DNA from: Pseudomonas sp. MPC6
GTDB taxonomy: Bacteria > Pseudomonadota > Gammaproteobacteria > Pseudomonadales > Pseudomonadaceae
Length of the DNA stretch: 64,000 nucleotides
Assembly (NCBI RefSeq): GCF_006094435.1
Contig: NZ_CP034783.1
Location: forward strand, 2,879,001 to 2,943,000
Direction: 5' to 3'
Position numbers and translations under genes: made by a program. Positions within the stretch are counted from its first letter, which is position 1; each line of letters starts with the position of its first letter. Below, one piece after another: positions 27,054 to 35,851 of this stretch. The notes beneath the pieces were generated by a model. That model worked only from the letters and a program-made list of their open reading frames with translations, made no database searches and was not told where the DNA came from.

Positions 27054-27986
27054 ATGCTCCACATCGGACTCATCGTCTACCCCGGATTTCAGGTGCTCGG
27101 TCTGGCCATGTGCGCCACCTTCGAGTTGGCCAACACCGCCGCCGACGAGCCGGTCTACCGCATGTCCTTGCTGTCCGAGCACGGCGGCACGGTGCAGACC
27201 TCCGCCGGGTTTGGCGTGGAGACCACGGCGTTCGACCAGCGCTCGTTCGATACGCTGCTGGTGATGGGCGATAACCTGATCCGTCCGGTGGCTCCCGGCA
27301 TGGTGGCATTCTTGCGCGGTGCCAGCCGGACCACCCGGCGCCTGGGGTCGATCTGCACCGGTGCGATCGCGCTGGCCGAGGCAGGTTTGCTTGATGGCCG
27401 GCGCGCGACCACGCACTGGTGTCACGCTCCGGCGCTGCAGAAGGCGTATCCCAAGGTGAAGGTCGAGGATGACCGGATCTTTATCAACGACGGCAATGTC
27501 TGGACTGCCGCAGGGATGAGCGCCTGTGTCGATCTGGCGCTGGCCTTGGTGGAAAAGGACCTGGGCGCGGAAATTGCCCGGCGGGTGGCGCGACAATTGG
27601 TGGTGTACCACCGACGGGCAGGCGGGCAGTCGCAGTTTTCGGTGATGCTGGAACTGGAGCCCAAGACCGATCGCATCCAGGCTGCGTTGACCTACGCCAA
27701 GCAGAACCTGAAGTCTGCGTTATCGGTCGAGGCACTGGCCGGCGCGGCCAATCTCAGCCCTCGGCAGTTCAGTCGCGTATTCCATGCCGAAACCGGGCAG
27801 TCGCCGGCCAAGGCCATCGAAAACCTGCGGGTGGAAGCGGCGCGCCTGATGATGGAAACCGGTCGCCACCCCATCGACGTGGTGGCGACCGATACCGGGT
27901 TTGGTGATCGTGAGCGGATGCGGCGGGCGTTTATCCGGGCTTTCGGGCAGCCACCGCAGGTGATTCAACGGGCCAATCGCGGATGA
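27054..27986 (+). CDS. GlxA-family transcriptional regulator (DJ-1/PfpI domain plus AraC HTH)
   Basis: A 310-residue regulator. Residues 1-190 form a DJ-1/PfpI-like domain beginning MLHIGLIVYPGFQVLGLA, with GSICTGAIALAEAGLLDGRRATTHW at the nucleophile elbow; the Cys in CTG is kept. Residues 215-310 form the AraC DNA-binding domain (LSVEALAGAANLSPRQFSRVF, then TGFGDRERMRRAF). Such proteins are cytosolic sensors, for example for arginine or choline metabolites; the ligand here is unknown. The ATG at 27054 is preferred over one at 27003 because GGGGGA precedes it and the domain starts there. Divergent from the 1155-residue protein with a 119-bp gap, so it may regulate that pair. Confidence 0.88.
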   Translation: MLHIGLIVYPGFQVLGLAMCATFELANTAADEPVYRMSLLSEHGGTVQTSAGFGVETTAFDQRSFDTLLVMGDNLIRPVAPGMVAFLRGASRTTRRLGSICTGAIALAEAGLLDGRRATTHWCHAPALQKAYPKVKVEDDRIFINDGNVWTAAGMSACVDLALALVEKDLGAEIARRVARQLVVYHRRAGGQSQFSVMLELEPKTDRIQAALTYAKQNLKSALSVEALAGAANLSPRQFSRVFHAETGQSPAKAIENLRVEAARLMMETGRHPIDVVATDTGFGDRERMRRAFIRAFGQPPQVIQRANRG

Positions 27987-28010
27987 TCTCCGTCAGTACA
28001 GCGTGATTCC

Positions 28011-28104
28011 CCTGTAGGAGCTGGCTTGCCAGCGAAGACGGTGGGTCAGTCAACATTAATGTCACCTGATACGCCGCCTTCGCTGGCAAGCCAGCTCCTA
28101 CAGG
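28011..28104. repeat. REPIN, family A
   Basis: CCTGTAGGAGCTGGCTTGCC and inverted copy, about 50 bp apart, between the GlxA-type gene and the nitrilase gene. Confidence 0.9.
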
Positions 28105-28205
28105 GTAGTGGTGTCCTGAAAGGTGGTGTATTTGACATTTCAGCCGTAATATTATTAGCGTAATTTTAATCTCGTTGGAGTCCACTGTCTAATGAGATCA
28201 CCGCC

Positions 28206-29174
28206 ATGACCCTCGTAAAAGCCGCCGCCGTACAAATCAGTCCCGTTCTTTACAGCCGTGAAGGCACTGTCGACAAAGTGGTGCAGAAGATTCTCGAACT
28301 CGGTGACCAGGGCGTACAGTTCGCCGTGTTCCCGGAAACCATCGTGCCTTATTACCCGTACTTCTCGTTCGTGCAGTCACCGTTCCAGATGGGCGCCGAG
28401 CACCTCAAACTGTTGGATCAGGCCGTCACAGTCCCTTCGGCCGCCACCGAAGCCATCAGTGCCGCCGCCAGACAGGCCGGCGTGGTGGTCTCCATCGGGG
28501 TCAACGAACGAGATGGCGGCACCCTGTACAACGCGCAGTTGCTGTTCAATGCCGACGGCACGCTGATCCAGCATCGGCGCAAGATTTCTCCGACTTATCA
28601 CGAACGCATGATCTGGGGCATGGGCGACGGCTCGGGCTTGCACGCCACCGACAGCGCGGTGGGCCGCATCGGCCAACTGGCGTGCTGGGAACATTACAAT
28701 CCGCTGGCCCGTTATGCCTTGATGGCCGATGGCGAACAGATCCATGCGGCGATGTATCCGGGGTCGTTTGCAGGGGAGCTGTTCACTTCGCAAATGGAAG
28801 TCAGCATTCGTCAGCATGCGCTGGAATCGGCCTGTTTCGTGGTCAATTCCACGGCCTGGCTGAACCCTGAGCAACAGGCGCAGATCATGGCCGACACGGG
28901 TTGCCCCATCGGTCCGATTTCCGGTGGTTGCTTCAGCGCCATCATCAGCCCGGATGGGGTGGTGTTGGGGGCGCTGACCGAAGGTGAGGGCGAGGTGATT
29001 GTCGATCTCGATATGGGGCTGATCGATAAGCGCAAACGGATGATGGATTCGCGTGGGCATTATAGCCGGCCGGAACTGTTGAGCCTGCTGATCGACCGCA
29101 CGCCGACGGCGCATGTGCATGAACGCAGTGCACATCCGAAACTGGCCGCAGTGCACCAACCGGAAGAGGTGTAA
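28206..29174 (+). CDS. Aliphatic nitrilase, Nit6803-like
   Basis: A 322-residue cytosolic nitrilase with the catalytic triad E44 ([10 protein letters not shown]), K126 ([13 protein letters not shown]) and C160 ([16 protein letters not shown]). The whole sequence closely follows the cyanobacterial nitrilase Nit6803 as remembered, including [13 protein letters not shown] near the end. It should hydrolyse aliphatic nitriles to acids and ammonia. Nit6803 relatives are often in a conserved seven-gene Nit1C cluster; no such partners are present here, so this copy stands alone. Ammonia release fits the nitrogen theme of the window. Confidence 0.92.
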   Translation: MTLVKAAAVQISPVLYSREGTVDKVVQKILELGDQGVQFAVFPETIVPYYPYFSFVQSPFQMGAEHLKLLDQAVTVPSAATEAISAAARQAGVVVSIGVNERDGGTLYNAQLLFNADGTLIQHRRKISPTYHERMIWGMGDGSGLHATDSAVGRIGQLACWEHYNPLARYALMADGEQIHAAMYPGSFAGELFTSQMEVSIRQHALESACFVVNSTAWLNPEQQAQIMADTGCPIGPISGGCFSAIISPDGVVLGALTEGEGEVIVDLDMGLIDKRKRMMDSRGHYSRPELLSLLIDRTPTAHVHERSAHPKLAAVHQPEEV

Positions 29175-29224
29175 TCAGCGCTGCCAGTTGAAGGCGGCCT
29201 GATTCCGCGGATGTACCCGGCCCC

Positions 29225-29317
29225 CTGTAGGAGCTGGCTTGCCAGCGAAGAGGCCGTGTCAGTCGACATAAATGCCGTCTGTCACGCCGCCATCGCGAGC
29301 AAGCTCGCTCCCACAGG
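29225..29317. repeat. Chimeric REPIN: family A left arm, family B right arm
   Basis: The left unit reads CTGTAGGAGCTGGCTTGCCA (family A) while the right one is the inverted family-B unit (CGCGAGCAAGCTCGCTCCCA). The arms do not pair along their full length, unlike the symmetric REPINs elsewhere in the window. Confidence 0.82.
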
Positions 29318-29359
29318 AATCGCGGTGTACACGAATATCGCAAGCAAGCCCGACCGGAC

Positions 29360-30058
29360 TTACAATTCCTGACCCAAAAAGATCAACGTATTGCCATGGG
29401 CCTCAGCCGCCGCGCGCTGGTTGTAGCTGTCACGATGCGAGCAGTTGAAGCCATGTTCGGCCTCCGGGTACACGACGATTTCCACGTTGTCGTTGTTCTC
29501 GAAACGCTCGGCGATTTTCTCCACGGCGTCCAGCGGAATGTGGCTGTCCTCTTCACCGAAATGCATCAGCAGCGGCACGTCGATCTCATCGGCGCGTTCC
29601 AGTTGGTTCTGGATCCCGCCGCCATAATAGGCAACGGCCACGTCCACCAGCCCATTCGCGGCGGTGTGATAGGACAGCAGGCCGCCAAAGCAATAGCCGA
29701 TAGAGGCGATCCCGCCGTCCAGGCCCGGCTGGGCTTTCAATGCGTCAATGGCCAGTTCGATGTCTTTCTGGGCCTTGCCGACGTCGGTGGCGTTCATCAA
29801 CTCGACGGCACGTTTCCAGCCGGCTTCGTCGTAGCTCAGTTCGATGCGCTGGCCGCTGCGCCAGAACAGGTCCGGTGCAATGACCAGGTAGCCGTCGGCA
29901 GCGTATTGCTCGGCGACCGAGCGAATGTGCTCATTCACGCCGAAGATCTCCTGGATCAGCACGATCCCCGGACCCTTGCCGGTATGCGGGATGGCCAGGT
30001 AAGCGCCGAATTTACCCTCGGCGCTGTCGATCTCGATCCATTGGGTGGTCACGCTCAT
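29360..30058 (-). CDS. Dienelactone hydrolase family protein
   Basis: A 232-residue alpha/beta hydrolase. The Cys nucleophile is C123 in IGYCFGG, with the conserved E37 (LIQEIFGV), an acidic residue in HFGEEDSHI and H in EAEHGFN completing the Cys-Asp-His triad typical of dienelactone hydrolases. It is cytosolic, without a signal peptide. True dienelactone hydrolases act in chlorocatechol breakdown, but no such genes are nearby, so the substrate is open. It follows the DoxX gene by 55 nt on the same strand and probably shares its transcript. Confidence 0.9.
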   Translation of the reverse strand: MSVTTQWIEIDSAEGKFGAYLAIPHTGKGPGIVLIQEIFGVNEHIRSVAEQYAADGYLVIAPDLFWRSGQRIELSYDEAGWKRAVELMNATDVGKAQKDIELAIDALKAQPGLDGGIASIGYCFGGLLSYHTAANGLVDVAVAYYGGGIQNQLERADEIDVPLLMHFGEEDSHIPLDAVEKIAERFENNDNVEIVVYPEAEHGFNCSHRDSYNQRAAAEAHGNTLIFLGQEL

Positions 30059-30113
30059 GATGGCTCCTGTCTACACAAGTGAAGTGGGAAGTGAAGCTTG
30101 CCACGGTAACATT

Positions 30114-30629
30114 TCAACGAGAGTTGTGACGCCAGAAGAATCTCGCCAGCAGCGCATCGACGCTGAGCTTGCCGGCGCCAGAGAGTAACAGCGGCATAAA
30201 GGCCGCCAGGTAGATCAGCGGCAGCTTGAAGTTGCCGTGCCCCTTGTCGCTGATGGCGTAACCCTGGGCAAGCTCACTGAATGTAGACCAATCGGCCGGC
30301 CAGTGAACGGCGGCGGTCGCGACGAGGGTGACCACGATCAGAATGAAGGCGGAAACCCGCGTCCCCAGGCCGATCAACAGGGCGAGTGCGCAAATCAGTT
30401 CGGCCCACATCGACAGTTCCCAGTTCAACGTGGCCGACACGTGGTTGAACGGAAATGGAAAACGATCCTGGATATCGGCGAACCAGTTCTGGCCATTGAA
30501 TTTTTCCAGGCCGGATTCGAAGAACTCCCAGGCGAGGAACACCCGCAGGGTCAGGGGCGCGATCCAGCTACCGGTACGGTCGAGGTTCAGGTGCAGGCCT
30601 TTGACGGCCGTAGAGAGTGAGGTGCTCAT
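30114..30629 (-). CDS. DoxX family membrane protein
   Basis: A 171-residue inner-membrane protein with four predicted helices. DoxX-type features are LRVFLAWEFFESGLEKFNG near residue 30, ELICALALLIGLGTRVSAFIL in the middle, and HGNFKLPLIYLAAFMPLLLSGAGKLSVDA at the end. Bacterial DoxX proteins are linked to redox or sulfur metabolism, but no specific reaction is known for this subgroup. First gene of a probable two-gene unit with the dienelactone hydrolase. Confidence 0.88.
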   Translation of the reverse strand: MSTSLSTAVKGLHLNLDRTGSWIAPLTLRVFLAWEFFESGLEKFNGQNWFADIQDRFPFPFNHVSATLNWELSMWAELICALALLIGLGTRVSAFILIVVTLVATAAVHWPADWSTFSELAQGYAISDKGHGNFKLPLIYLAAFMPLLLSGAGKLSVDALLARFFWRHNSR

Positions 30630-30898
30630 GGACGAGATCTCCGTTCAGTCAGGAATATGGGCAACGGCCGGCTTAGCCGATCGAGAGGCACATTTCATCA
30701 AGCCGGTGTATCTGCGATGTGTCTTTGCTGGCGGGTAATAGCGGCGGGGTGTGTCGGGAGGGGGGCTGTACACACTGTGATACTTGGCGGATTGACGACC
30801 CCGGTCGGCTACACAGGGCGCTCAGGGGTGGCGCTGATGACGCTTCACTGATTTTGCTATACATTTTGCAACCGCCCATTACATGGTGTAACCGATTC

Positions 30899-32401
30899 AT
30901 GTCTCTTGCGCTCGAACGTCTGGTTGCTGGCACCCCGATCCCTTTCGCCGGTAACCGTGTCACGGTGGTCAGCCCCGAACTGGCAGCGCGCTTCCAGCCC
31001 GGTGACCACTTGCTGGTGGAGCAGCTCAGCGGTGAATTGTTGCTGATTCCCGTGGCGGACCAGCAAGCGGCGACTGTCGCGATCGAACGGGCGCAAGCGG
31101 CATTCAAGGCGATGTCCGCGGTATCGGATCAGGCGATCGACGCGTTCTTCGATCTGTTCGCCCAACGCCTGGAAACCCCGGATTGCTGGGCCTTGATCGA
31201 AGCCGCGAACCTGGCGGACATCGAACGGGCCAAGGCGCGCGGACGTTCCACCACGCGCCTGCTGGCCGATGAGCGCATGCGCCGCGACATGATCGCCGGG
31301 CTCAGGGCCTGGCGCGATGCGCCGGCCACCCGGGGCAAGGTGATCAGTTGCACCGAGCATGACGGCTGGAAAGTCGAGCAAGTGGTGTCGCCCCTGGGCA
31401 TCGTCGCCTTTGTCTTCGAGGGCCGTCCGAACGTGTTCGCCGACGCGGCGGGCGTGCTGCGCACGGGCAACACCGCGGTACTGCGCATTGGTAGCGATGC
31501 GTTGGGCACCGCGCAAGCGATCGTCGCCCACGCGCTTAATCCGGCACTGGCCGACGCCGGGTTGCCGACTGGCGCCGTGTCGCTGGTGGAAAGCGTCAAT
31601 CACGCCGCCGGTTGGGCGATGTTCGCCGATCGACGCCTGTCGCTCGCCGTGGCCCGTGGTTCGGGCCGGGCTGTCAGCCAGTTGGGCAGCATTGCGCAAC
31701 AGGCCGGCACCGCCGTCAGCCTGCATGGCACCGGCGGCGCCTGGCTGATCGCGAACCAGGACGCCAATGCTGAACGCTTCGCCGCCGTGGTGCGCAATTC
31801 CCTGGACCGCAAAGTCTGCAACACCTTGAATGTGTGCCTGATCCACCGCGACCGCGCCGTTGAGCTGGTGCCGCTGTTTCTCGAGGCGCTGCGACAGGCC
31901 GGCGTTGCGCGGGGCCAGGGCTGCAAGCTGCACATAGTCGAAGGTAGCGAGGCGTACTTGCCGAGCGAGTGGCTGACCGCGAGTGTCGAGGTGTATCGCG
32001 CCGAAGGTTATCAATCCGAACCTTTGGCCGAACCGCTGCCCGAAGATCAGTTGGGCCGCGAGTGGGAATGGGAAGAAACCCCGGAAGTCAGCCTGAAGAT
32101 CGTCGAGGACCTGGACCAGTCCATCGCCTTGTTCAATCGCTACAGCCCGCAGTTCACCGTGTCGTTGATCAGTGACGATGCCCAGGCTCAGGAGCGCTTC
32201 TACAACGCGGTCAACGCGCCTTTTGTCGGCAACGGCATTACCCGCTGGGTCGACGGGCAATACGCGCTGAACAAGCCGGAACTGGGCCTTTCGAACTGGG
32301 AGAGCGGTCGTCTGTTCGCGCGTAGCGCCATTCTTTCCGGTGATGGGGTATTCACCATTCGCAGCCGCATGACGCAGACCGATCTGTCGGTCAAACGCTG
32401 A
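30899..32401 (+). CDS. ProA-like aldehyde dehydrogenase (glutamate-5-semialdehyde dehydrogenase paralogue)
   Basis: A 500-residue NAD(P)-dependent aldehyde dehydrogenase superfamily member. The core resembles ProA: PLGIVAFVFEGRPNVFADAAGVLRTGNTAVLRIGSDAL (about residues 165-203) and VCNTLNVCLIHRDRAVEL (about 303-320), where the first Cys is the likely nucleophile. ProA is about 420 residues; this protein has about 60 extra N-terminal residues and a different C-terminal part, so it is probably not the housekeeping proline enzyme. The ATG at 30899 is used since the frame upstream reads through low-GC promoter-like DNA (TATACAT at 30859-30865). Substrate unknown. Confidence 0.72.
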   Translation: MSLALERLVAGTPIPFAGNRVTVVSPELAARFQPGDHLLVEQLSGELLLIPVADQQAATVAIERAQAAFKAMSAVSDQAIDAFFDLFAQRLETPDCWALIEAANLADIERAKARGRSTTRLLADERMRRDMIAGLRAWRDAPATRGKVISCTEHDGWKVEQVVSPLGIVAFVFEGRPNVFADAAGVLRTGNTAVLRIGSDALGTAQAIVAHALNPALADAGLPTGAVSLVESVNHAAGWAMFADRRLSLAVARGSGRAVSQLGSIAQQAGTAVSLHGTGGAWLIANQDANAERFAAVVRNSLDRKVCNTLNVCLIHRDRAVELVPLFLEALRQAGVARGQGCKLHIVEGSEAYLPSEWLTASVEVYRAEGYQSEPLAEPLPEDQLGREWEWEETPEVSLKIVEDLDQSIALFNRYSPQFTVSLISDDAQAQERFYNAVNAPFVGNGITRWVDGQYALNKPELGLSNWESGRLFARSAILSGDGVFTIRSRMTQTDLSVKR

Positions 32402-32460
32402 ATCGGCAACGGCGGGCCGCACTATAATGAAGGTATGTTCGTGTGGCGGAGGGTTGCACC

Positions 32461-32811
32461 ATGAAACGTCATTCCTTTGAGCATTACTCTCATAACCTGG
32501 AAATGGTCGCGCATGACGCGTGGATTACCACCCGGGTGAAATCGGCGCTGGCAATGGCCAAACCGGGCCTGGGCCTGCATATCCATGTCAAGACCCTGGC
32601 GGGCAGGGTGCTGTTGAGCGGACTCGTCGACACCCATAGAGAGTGTGAGCAGGCTGTTGCGCTGGCCCGCTCGGTCAATGGTGTCGTCGACATCGATGCC
32701 AGTGGCTTGCAGACTCATGTGTTCCGGCCGGGAAGTGTTCCAGGTGCGCCCGACGCCGAAGAGGGCACCGAGTATCGGCCACCCTCATCACGGAAGATGG
32801 ACGACAAATGA
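32461..32811 (+). CDS. BON-domain protein
   Basis: A 116-residue protein with one BON domain (about residues 20-75): ITTRVKSALAMAKPG, LHIHVKTLAGRVLLSGLVDTHRE and ARSVNGVVDIDAS. There is no signal peptide, so it should be cytosolic, unlike OsmY. The last 40 residues are polar and probably disordered. BON domains bind phospholipid or other surfaces; role unknown. Starts 59 nt after the dehydrogenase gene. Confidence 0.8.
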   Translation: MKRHSFEHYSHNLEMVAHDAWITTRVKSALAMAKPGLGLHIHVKTLAGRVLLSGLVDTHRECEQAVALARSVNGVVDIDASGLQTHVFRPGSVPGAPDAEEGTEYRPPSSRKMDDK

Positions 32812-32829
32812 TCTGCGCGATGGCCTGAG

Positions 32830-32860
32830 TGCAGCGCTCCCCTGAGCCGGGGCGCTGCAG
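32830..32860. terminator. Hairpin between convergent BON and cynT genes
   Basis: GCAGCGC-T-CCCC pairs with GGGGCGCTGC around a TGAGCC loop with one bulged base. Placed between two converging genes it is a plausible bidirectional terminator, though U runs are poor on both sides. Confidence 0.45.
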
Positions 32861-32885
32861 TGTTCGTTGCGCGGACCGCACGGGT

Positions 32886-33545
32886 TCAAGCCACTTCGGT
32901 CGCTTTGCCATAAACCGCACAGAGGGTCGGGTGCTCGGCCAGCGGCACGAACGTGCGGCGGCCGCCATCCAGGGCATCGATCGAACCGGTTTCGATGTCG
33001 TAGACCCAACCGTGCAAATTCAGCAGGCCTTTTTCCTGGGCCAGCCGTACGCTGGGATGCGTCTGGATATTGGCCAGTTGGGCAATCACATTTTCCCGCA
33101 CCATTGAACTTACTTTCGCCGCGCCACTGGCGTGAGAGCGGGATTCATTGATGACTTTTGCCGACTCGGCGTGTTGCAACCAACCGCTGACGGCCGGCAG
33201 GTGATCCATGCAGGTGCACTGGGCTACGGCGGTCATGGCACCGCAATCGGAGTGACCGCAGATCACAATGTCAGTCACACCGAGCACCGCGACCGCATAT
33301 TCGACCGTGGCCGATACTCCGCCTGGGTGCGGGCTGTACGAGGGCACGATGTTGCCGGCGTTGCGGATAACGAACAGTTCACCGGGCTCTTGTTGGGTCA
33401 GTAATTCCGGCACGACCCGGCTGTCGGAACAGGTGATGAACAAGGTGCCGGGATGCTGGGTGGTCGCCAGGTGTTTGAACAGGTCGGTCCGTTGCGGAAA
33501 GACCTCGTTCTGGAACTTTAAAAAACCTTCGATGAGCGCTTTCAT
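32886..33545 (-). CDS. cynT: Beta-class carbonic anhydrase of the cyanate operon
   Basis: A 219-residue enzyme with zinc ligands C39 (ITCSDSRV), H98 and C101 ([11 protein letters not shown]), the same numbers as in E. coli CynT. It hydrates CO2 to bicarbonate, which cyanase uses as co-substrate, and prevents loss of CO2 from the cell. The ATG at 33543-33545 aligns with the E. coli start; an earlier in-frame start would run through the cynS-cynT intergenic hairpin. It lies 60 nt downstream of cynS; in E. coli the order is cynTS, so the order is reversed here. Confidence 0.94.
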   Translation of the reverse strand: MKALIEGFLKFQNEVFPQRTDLFKHLATTQHPGTLFITCSDSRVVPELLTQQEPGELFVIRNAGNIVPSYSPHPGGVSATVEYAVAVLGVTDIVICGHSDCGAMTAVAQCTCMDHLPAVSGWLQHAESAKVINESRSHASGAAKVSSMVRENVIAQLANIQTHPSVRLAQEKGLLNLHGWVYDIETGSIDALDGGRRTFVPLAEHPTLCAVYGKATEVA

Positions 33546-33574
33546 ACTGATGTTCTCCTGTGGGGCTCGGGGTC

Positions 33575-33596
33575 GGCCCGCACATCGGTGCGGGCC
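33575..33596 (-). other. Intercistronic hairpin between cynS and cynT
   Basis: A perfect 9-bp stem GGCCCGCAC/GTGCGGGCC with loop ATCG lies in the 60-nt gap. No U run follows on the minus strand. It could set the ratio of cyanase to carbonic anhydrase by protecting or pausing RNA. Confidence 0.5.
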
Positions 33597-33605
33597 GGTA
33601 TCCAC

Positions 33606-34073
33606 TTAGAAAGGACGCAGCGGCAGGAACTTGCCGTCGAGGGTAATCACCGCGCGGGAGCCGCCTTCCGGATCCTCGACCTTCTTCATGTCGAGCTTGA
33701 AGTTGATCGCACTGATGATGCCGTCGCCGAATTGCTCGTGCACCAGGGCTTTCAAGGTGGTGCCGTAGATCTGGATCATTTCGTGGAAGCGGTAGATGGT
33801 CGGATCGGTCGGGATGCCCGAGAGGCTGCCACGCAGGGGAATGATCTGCAGGCGGGCCACGGCGTCGGCGTCCAGGTCGAGTTTGTCGCCGATCACGTTG
33901 GCGGCGCTTGCCGGCAGCGGGTGCTGGCCGAGCAGGGCGGCGGTGACGTAGGCCAGGCCGAGGCCGGTACCCTCTGCCAGGTCCTGCCACGACAGGTTTT
34001 TACGCGCCTTGGCATCCAGGATCGAGGTAGTCAGGGCCAGACTCGGGTCGTTGTAAGCGTGGGACTGTTGCAT
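33606..34073 (-). CDS. cynS: Cyanate hydratase (cyanase)
   Basis: A 155-residue enzyme matching E. coli CynS. The catalytic residues R95, E98 and S121 (R96, E99, S122 in E. coli) are in [13 protein letters not shown] and [13 protein letters not shown]. An N-terminal helical domain ([20 protein letters not shown]) precedes. It converts cyanate and bicarbonate to ammonia and CO2 as a cytosolic decamer. The ATG at 34071-34073 has GGAG upstream. First gene of the cynS-cynT unit, divergent from cynR. Confidence 0.96.
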   Translation of the reverse strand: MQQSHAYNDPSLALTTSILDAKARKNLSWQDLAEGTGLGLAYVTAALLGQHPLPASAANVIGDKLDLDADAVARLQIIPLRGSLSGIPTDPTIYRFHEMIQIYGTTLKALVHEQFGDGIISAINFKLDMKKVEDPEGGSRAVITLDGKFLPLRPF

Positions 34074-34176
34074 GGGGATTCTCCTGTCAGCGTTGCGTTG
34101 CTTGGGTGTGGAGCAATATTCGGCTGATTGATCCATAGCGTCCAAGACCGATATACAATGCAATCCATAAGTACTG

Positions 34177-34188
34177 CCTATAGATAGG
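34177..34188 (+). promoter_or_regulatory. Inverted repeat CCTAT-AG-ATAGG before cynR
   Basis: A 5-bp perfect inverted repeat overlapping the cynR ribosome site in the 122-bp cynS/cynR gap. Position suits CynR autoregulation, but LysR-type sites are usually longer, so this is tentative. Confidence 0.3.
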
Positions 34189-34195
34189 AATGCCC

Positions 34196-35101
34196 ATGCT
34201 GCTGCGACATCTGCGCTATTTGCTGGCGGTCGCCGACCACGGCGGCTTCACCCGCGCCGCCGAGGCGCTGCACGTCTCCCAACCGACCCTGTCGCAACAG
34301 ATCCGGCAACTGGAAGAAACCCTGGGCGTGAGCCTGTTCGACCGGACCTCGCGCACAATCAAGCCGACCGATGCGGGCCAGGCCTACATCGAGTGCGCAC
34401 GTCGGGTATTGGTGGAGCTGGAGGCGGGCAAACGGGCGCTGCACGACGTCAGGGATTTGTCCCGTGGCACCTTGCGACTGGCGATGACGCCGACCTTCAT
34501 GGCGTACCTGGTGGGGCCGTTGGTGCGCGATTACGTGGCGCGCTATCCGAACATCCATCTGCAGATTTTCGAGTTGTCGATGGACGATATCGAGGCCGGA
34601 CTGGTGGATGACTCACTGGATATCGCCATCGCGTTTAACCAGGTCAGGCATGCCGACATCGAGGCGATCCCGGCGTTTACCGAGACCCTGGGGGTGATGG
34701 TGGGACGCGATCATCCCCTGTACGAAAGCCAGGCGGCGTTGTCTGCCGGGGAGTTGGCGCGATTGGAGTTTGCATTGCTGACCACGGATTTCGTCACCCG
34801 CAATCGCATCGATGAGTACTTCGCCCTGGAGCAGATCACACCGAAGGTGGTGATCGAGGTCAACTCGGTGAGCACCTTGCTCGAAGTGATCCGGCACACG
34901 GCCATTGCTACCATCCTGCCGGAACCCATTGCCAGCCAGGACCGGGCGTTGCGCAAAATCCCGTTGCTGGGGGAAGCGCCCAGGCGAGGTGCTGCGCTGC
35001 TTCGGCGCAAAAACAATTATCACAGTGCGGCGTCGGTGGCCTTTATGGAGCGGGTGTTGGCTGCGGTTGCGGATGAGTCGGCGAGGTCAATCATCCACTG
35101 A
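34196..35101 (+). CDS. cynR: CynR, LysR-type activator of the cyanate operon
   Basis: A 301-residue regulator following E. coli CynR along its length: [42 protein letters not shown], then [16 protein letters not shown] and [20 protein letters not shown]. The N-terminal winged helix binds DNA and the C-terminal domain binds cyanate (or azide in E. coli). The ATG at 34196 is chosen with AGGA 6 nt upstream; another ATG two codons earlier is too close. It converges with the next gene, overlapping it by 15 bp. Confidence 0.93.
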   Translation: MLLRHLRYLLAVADHGGFTRAAEALHVSQPTLSQQIRQLEETLGVSLFDRTSRTIKPTDAGQAYIECARRVLVELEAGKRALHDVRDLSRGTLRLAMTPTFMAYLVGPLVRDYVARYPNIHLQIFELSMDDIEAGLVDDSLDIAIAFNQVRHADIEAIPAFTETLGVMVGRDHPLYESQAALSAGELARLEFALLTTDFVTRNRIDEYFALEQITPKVVIEVNSVSTLLEVIRHTAIATILPEPIASQDRALRKIPLLGEAPRRGAALLRRKNNYHSAASVAFMERVLAAVADESARSIIH

Positions 35102-35389
35102 CTGGCACACGCCGTTGGGTGCCTTGCCGGTCGAGGACACGGTCACGGAGTCGTCATCGGCGAGGACGATATAAATCGTGACGCCCGAACCCTTGGCTTC
35201 GAAGCGACGATCGTCGATGGCTTTGGTGGTGGCTTCCTTCTCGTTGATCAATACGGGGCCGTCCTGATCGGCGTGGACGACAATTGTCCCGGGGCAGTCC
35301 ACATCGAATGAGGGAATGCCAGGGATGCTGTTGGCTTGGGCAGCATTGGTCATGACCAGCAACACCAGGAATGTCAGGGTACTTTTCAT
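35087..35389 (-). CDS. Small exported protein of unknown function
   Basis: A 100-residue protein with signal peptide (STLTFLVLLVMTNAAQA, cleavage near residue 18-20). The mature part has two cysteines (in FDVDCPG and NGVCQS) that could form a disulfide, and alternating hydrophobic/polar segments suggestive of beta strands. I do not recognise the family. The ATG at 35387-35389 follows GGAGA; starting 20 codons earlier would bury the signal peptide. Its 3' end overlaps the 3' end of cynR by 15 bp. Confidence 0.72.
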   Translation of the reverse strand: MKSTLTFLVLLVMTNAAQANSIPGIPSFDVDCPGTIVVHADQDGPVLINEKEATTKAIDDRRFEAKGSGVTIYIVLADDDSVTVSSTGKAPNGVCQSVDD

Positions 35390-35460
35390 CGCAAGTCTCC
35401 AGGGACCAACAGCGCATAGGGTTAACGATAGCTTTGTTTTGCTGCGCACGAGACAAACAA

Positions 35461-35491
35461 AAAGGCCCCGCTCGATTTGACGAGCGGGGCC
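35461..35491 (-). terminator. Strong rho-independent terminator
   Basis: AAGGCCCCGCTCG pairs with CGAGCGGGGCCTT around loop ATTTGA. On the minus strand it is followed by TTTTT, placing it after the 109-residue protein gene that ends at 35522. Confidence 0.88.
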
Positions 35492-35521
35492 TTCTTCATT
35501 GATGGGGTGTCCCCCAGGGAA

Positions 35522-35851
35522 TCAGTAGAACCGGTCAATCACCCGAACTTCGTTGTGGTTCTGCATCGAGGCCCACGCCTGTTTCAGCGTTTGCAGGACA
35601 TTACCGATGAAGTCCTTGTCGGCCGCGGCTTTCTTGCCGACATAACCCTGGCCACGACGGTACATCTTCAGTCGGGCGAGCAGGTTCTGGTTGTTGCGGT
35701 CGAACTCGGCTTCATGGGCATGCGGCGACAGGCAGTCGATATGCACTTGGCCCGACTTGCTGATCCACAGGATATGGCTGTCATGGCTGTCTTTTTGCGC
35801 CGCGAACATACGAGCCAGTTCATCGATAGTGGGTTGATTGTTCAGATTCAT
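35522..35851 (-). CDS. Conserved-looking cytosolic protein of unknown function
   Basis: A 109-residue polar protein without signal or membrane segment: MNLNNQPTIDELARMF, then HILWISKSGQVHIDCL in the middle and a helical C-terminal half (NVLQTLKQAWASMQ). The family is not recognised by me, although the clean Shine-Dalgarno region, codon use and dedicated terminator support a real gene. It stands alone between a low-GC gap and the terminator at 35461. Confidence 0.72.
   Translation of the reverse strand: MNLNNQPTIDELARMFAAQKDSHDSHILWISKSGQVHIDCLSPHAHEAEFDRNNQNLLARLKMYRRGQGYVGKKAAADKDFIGNVLQTLKQAWASMQNHNEVRVIDRFY

Noticed and set aside
28206..29174. A Nit1C nitrilase cluster
   Set aside because: Only the nitrilase is present; none of the usual partner genes flank it.
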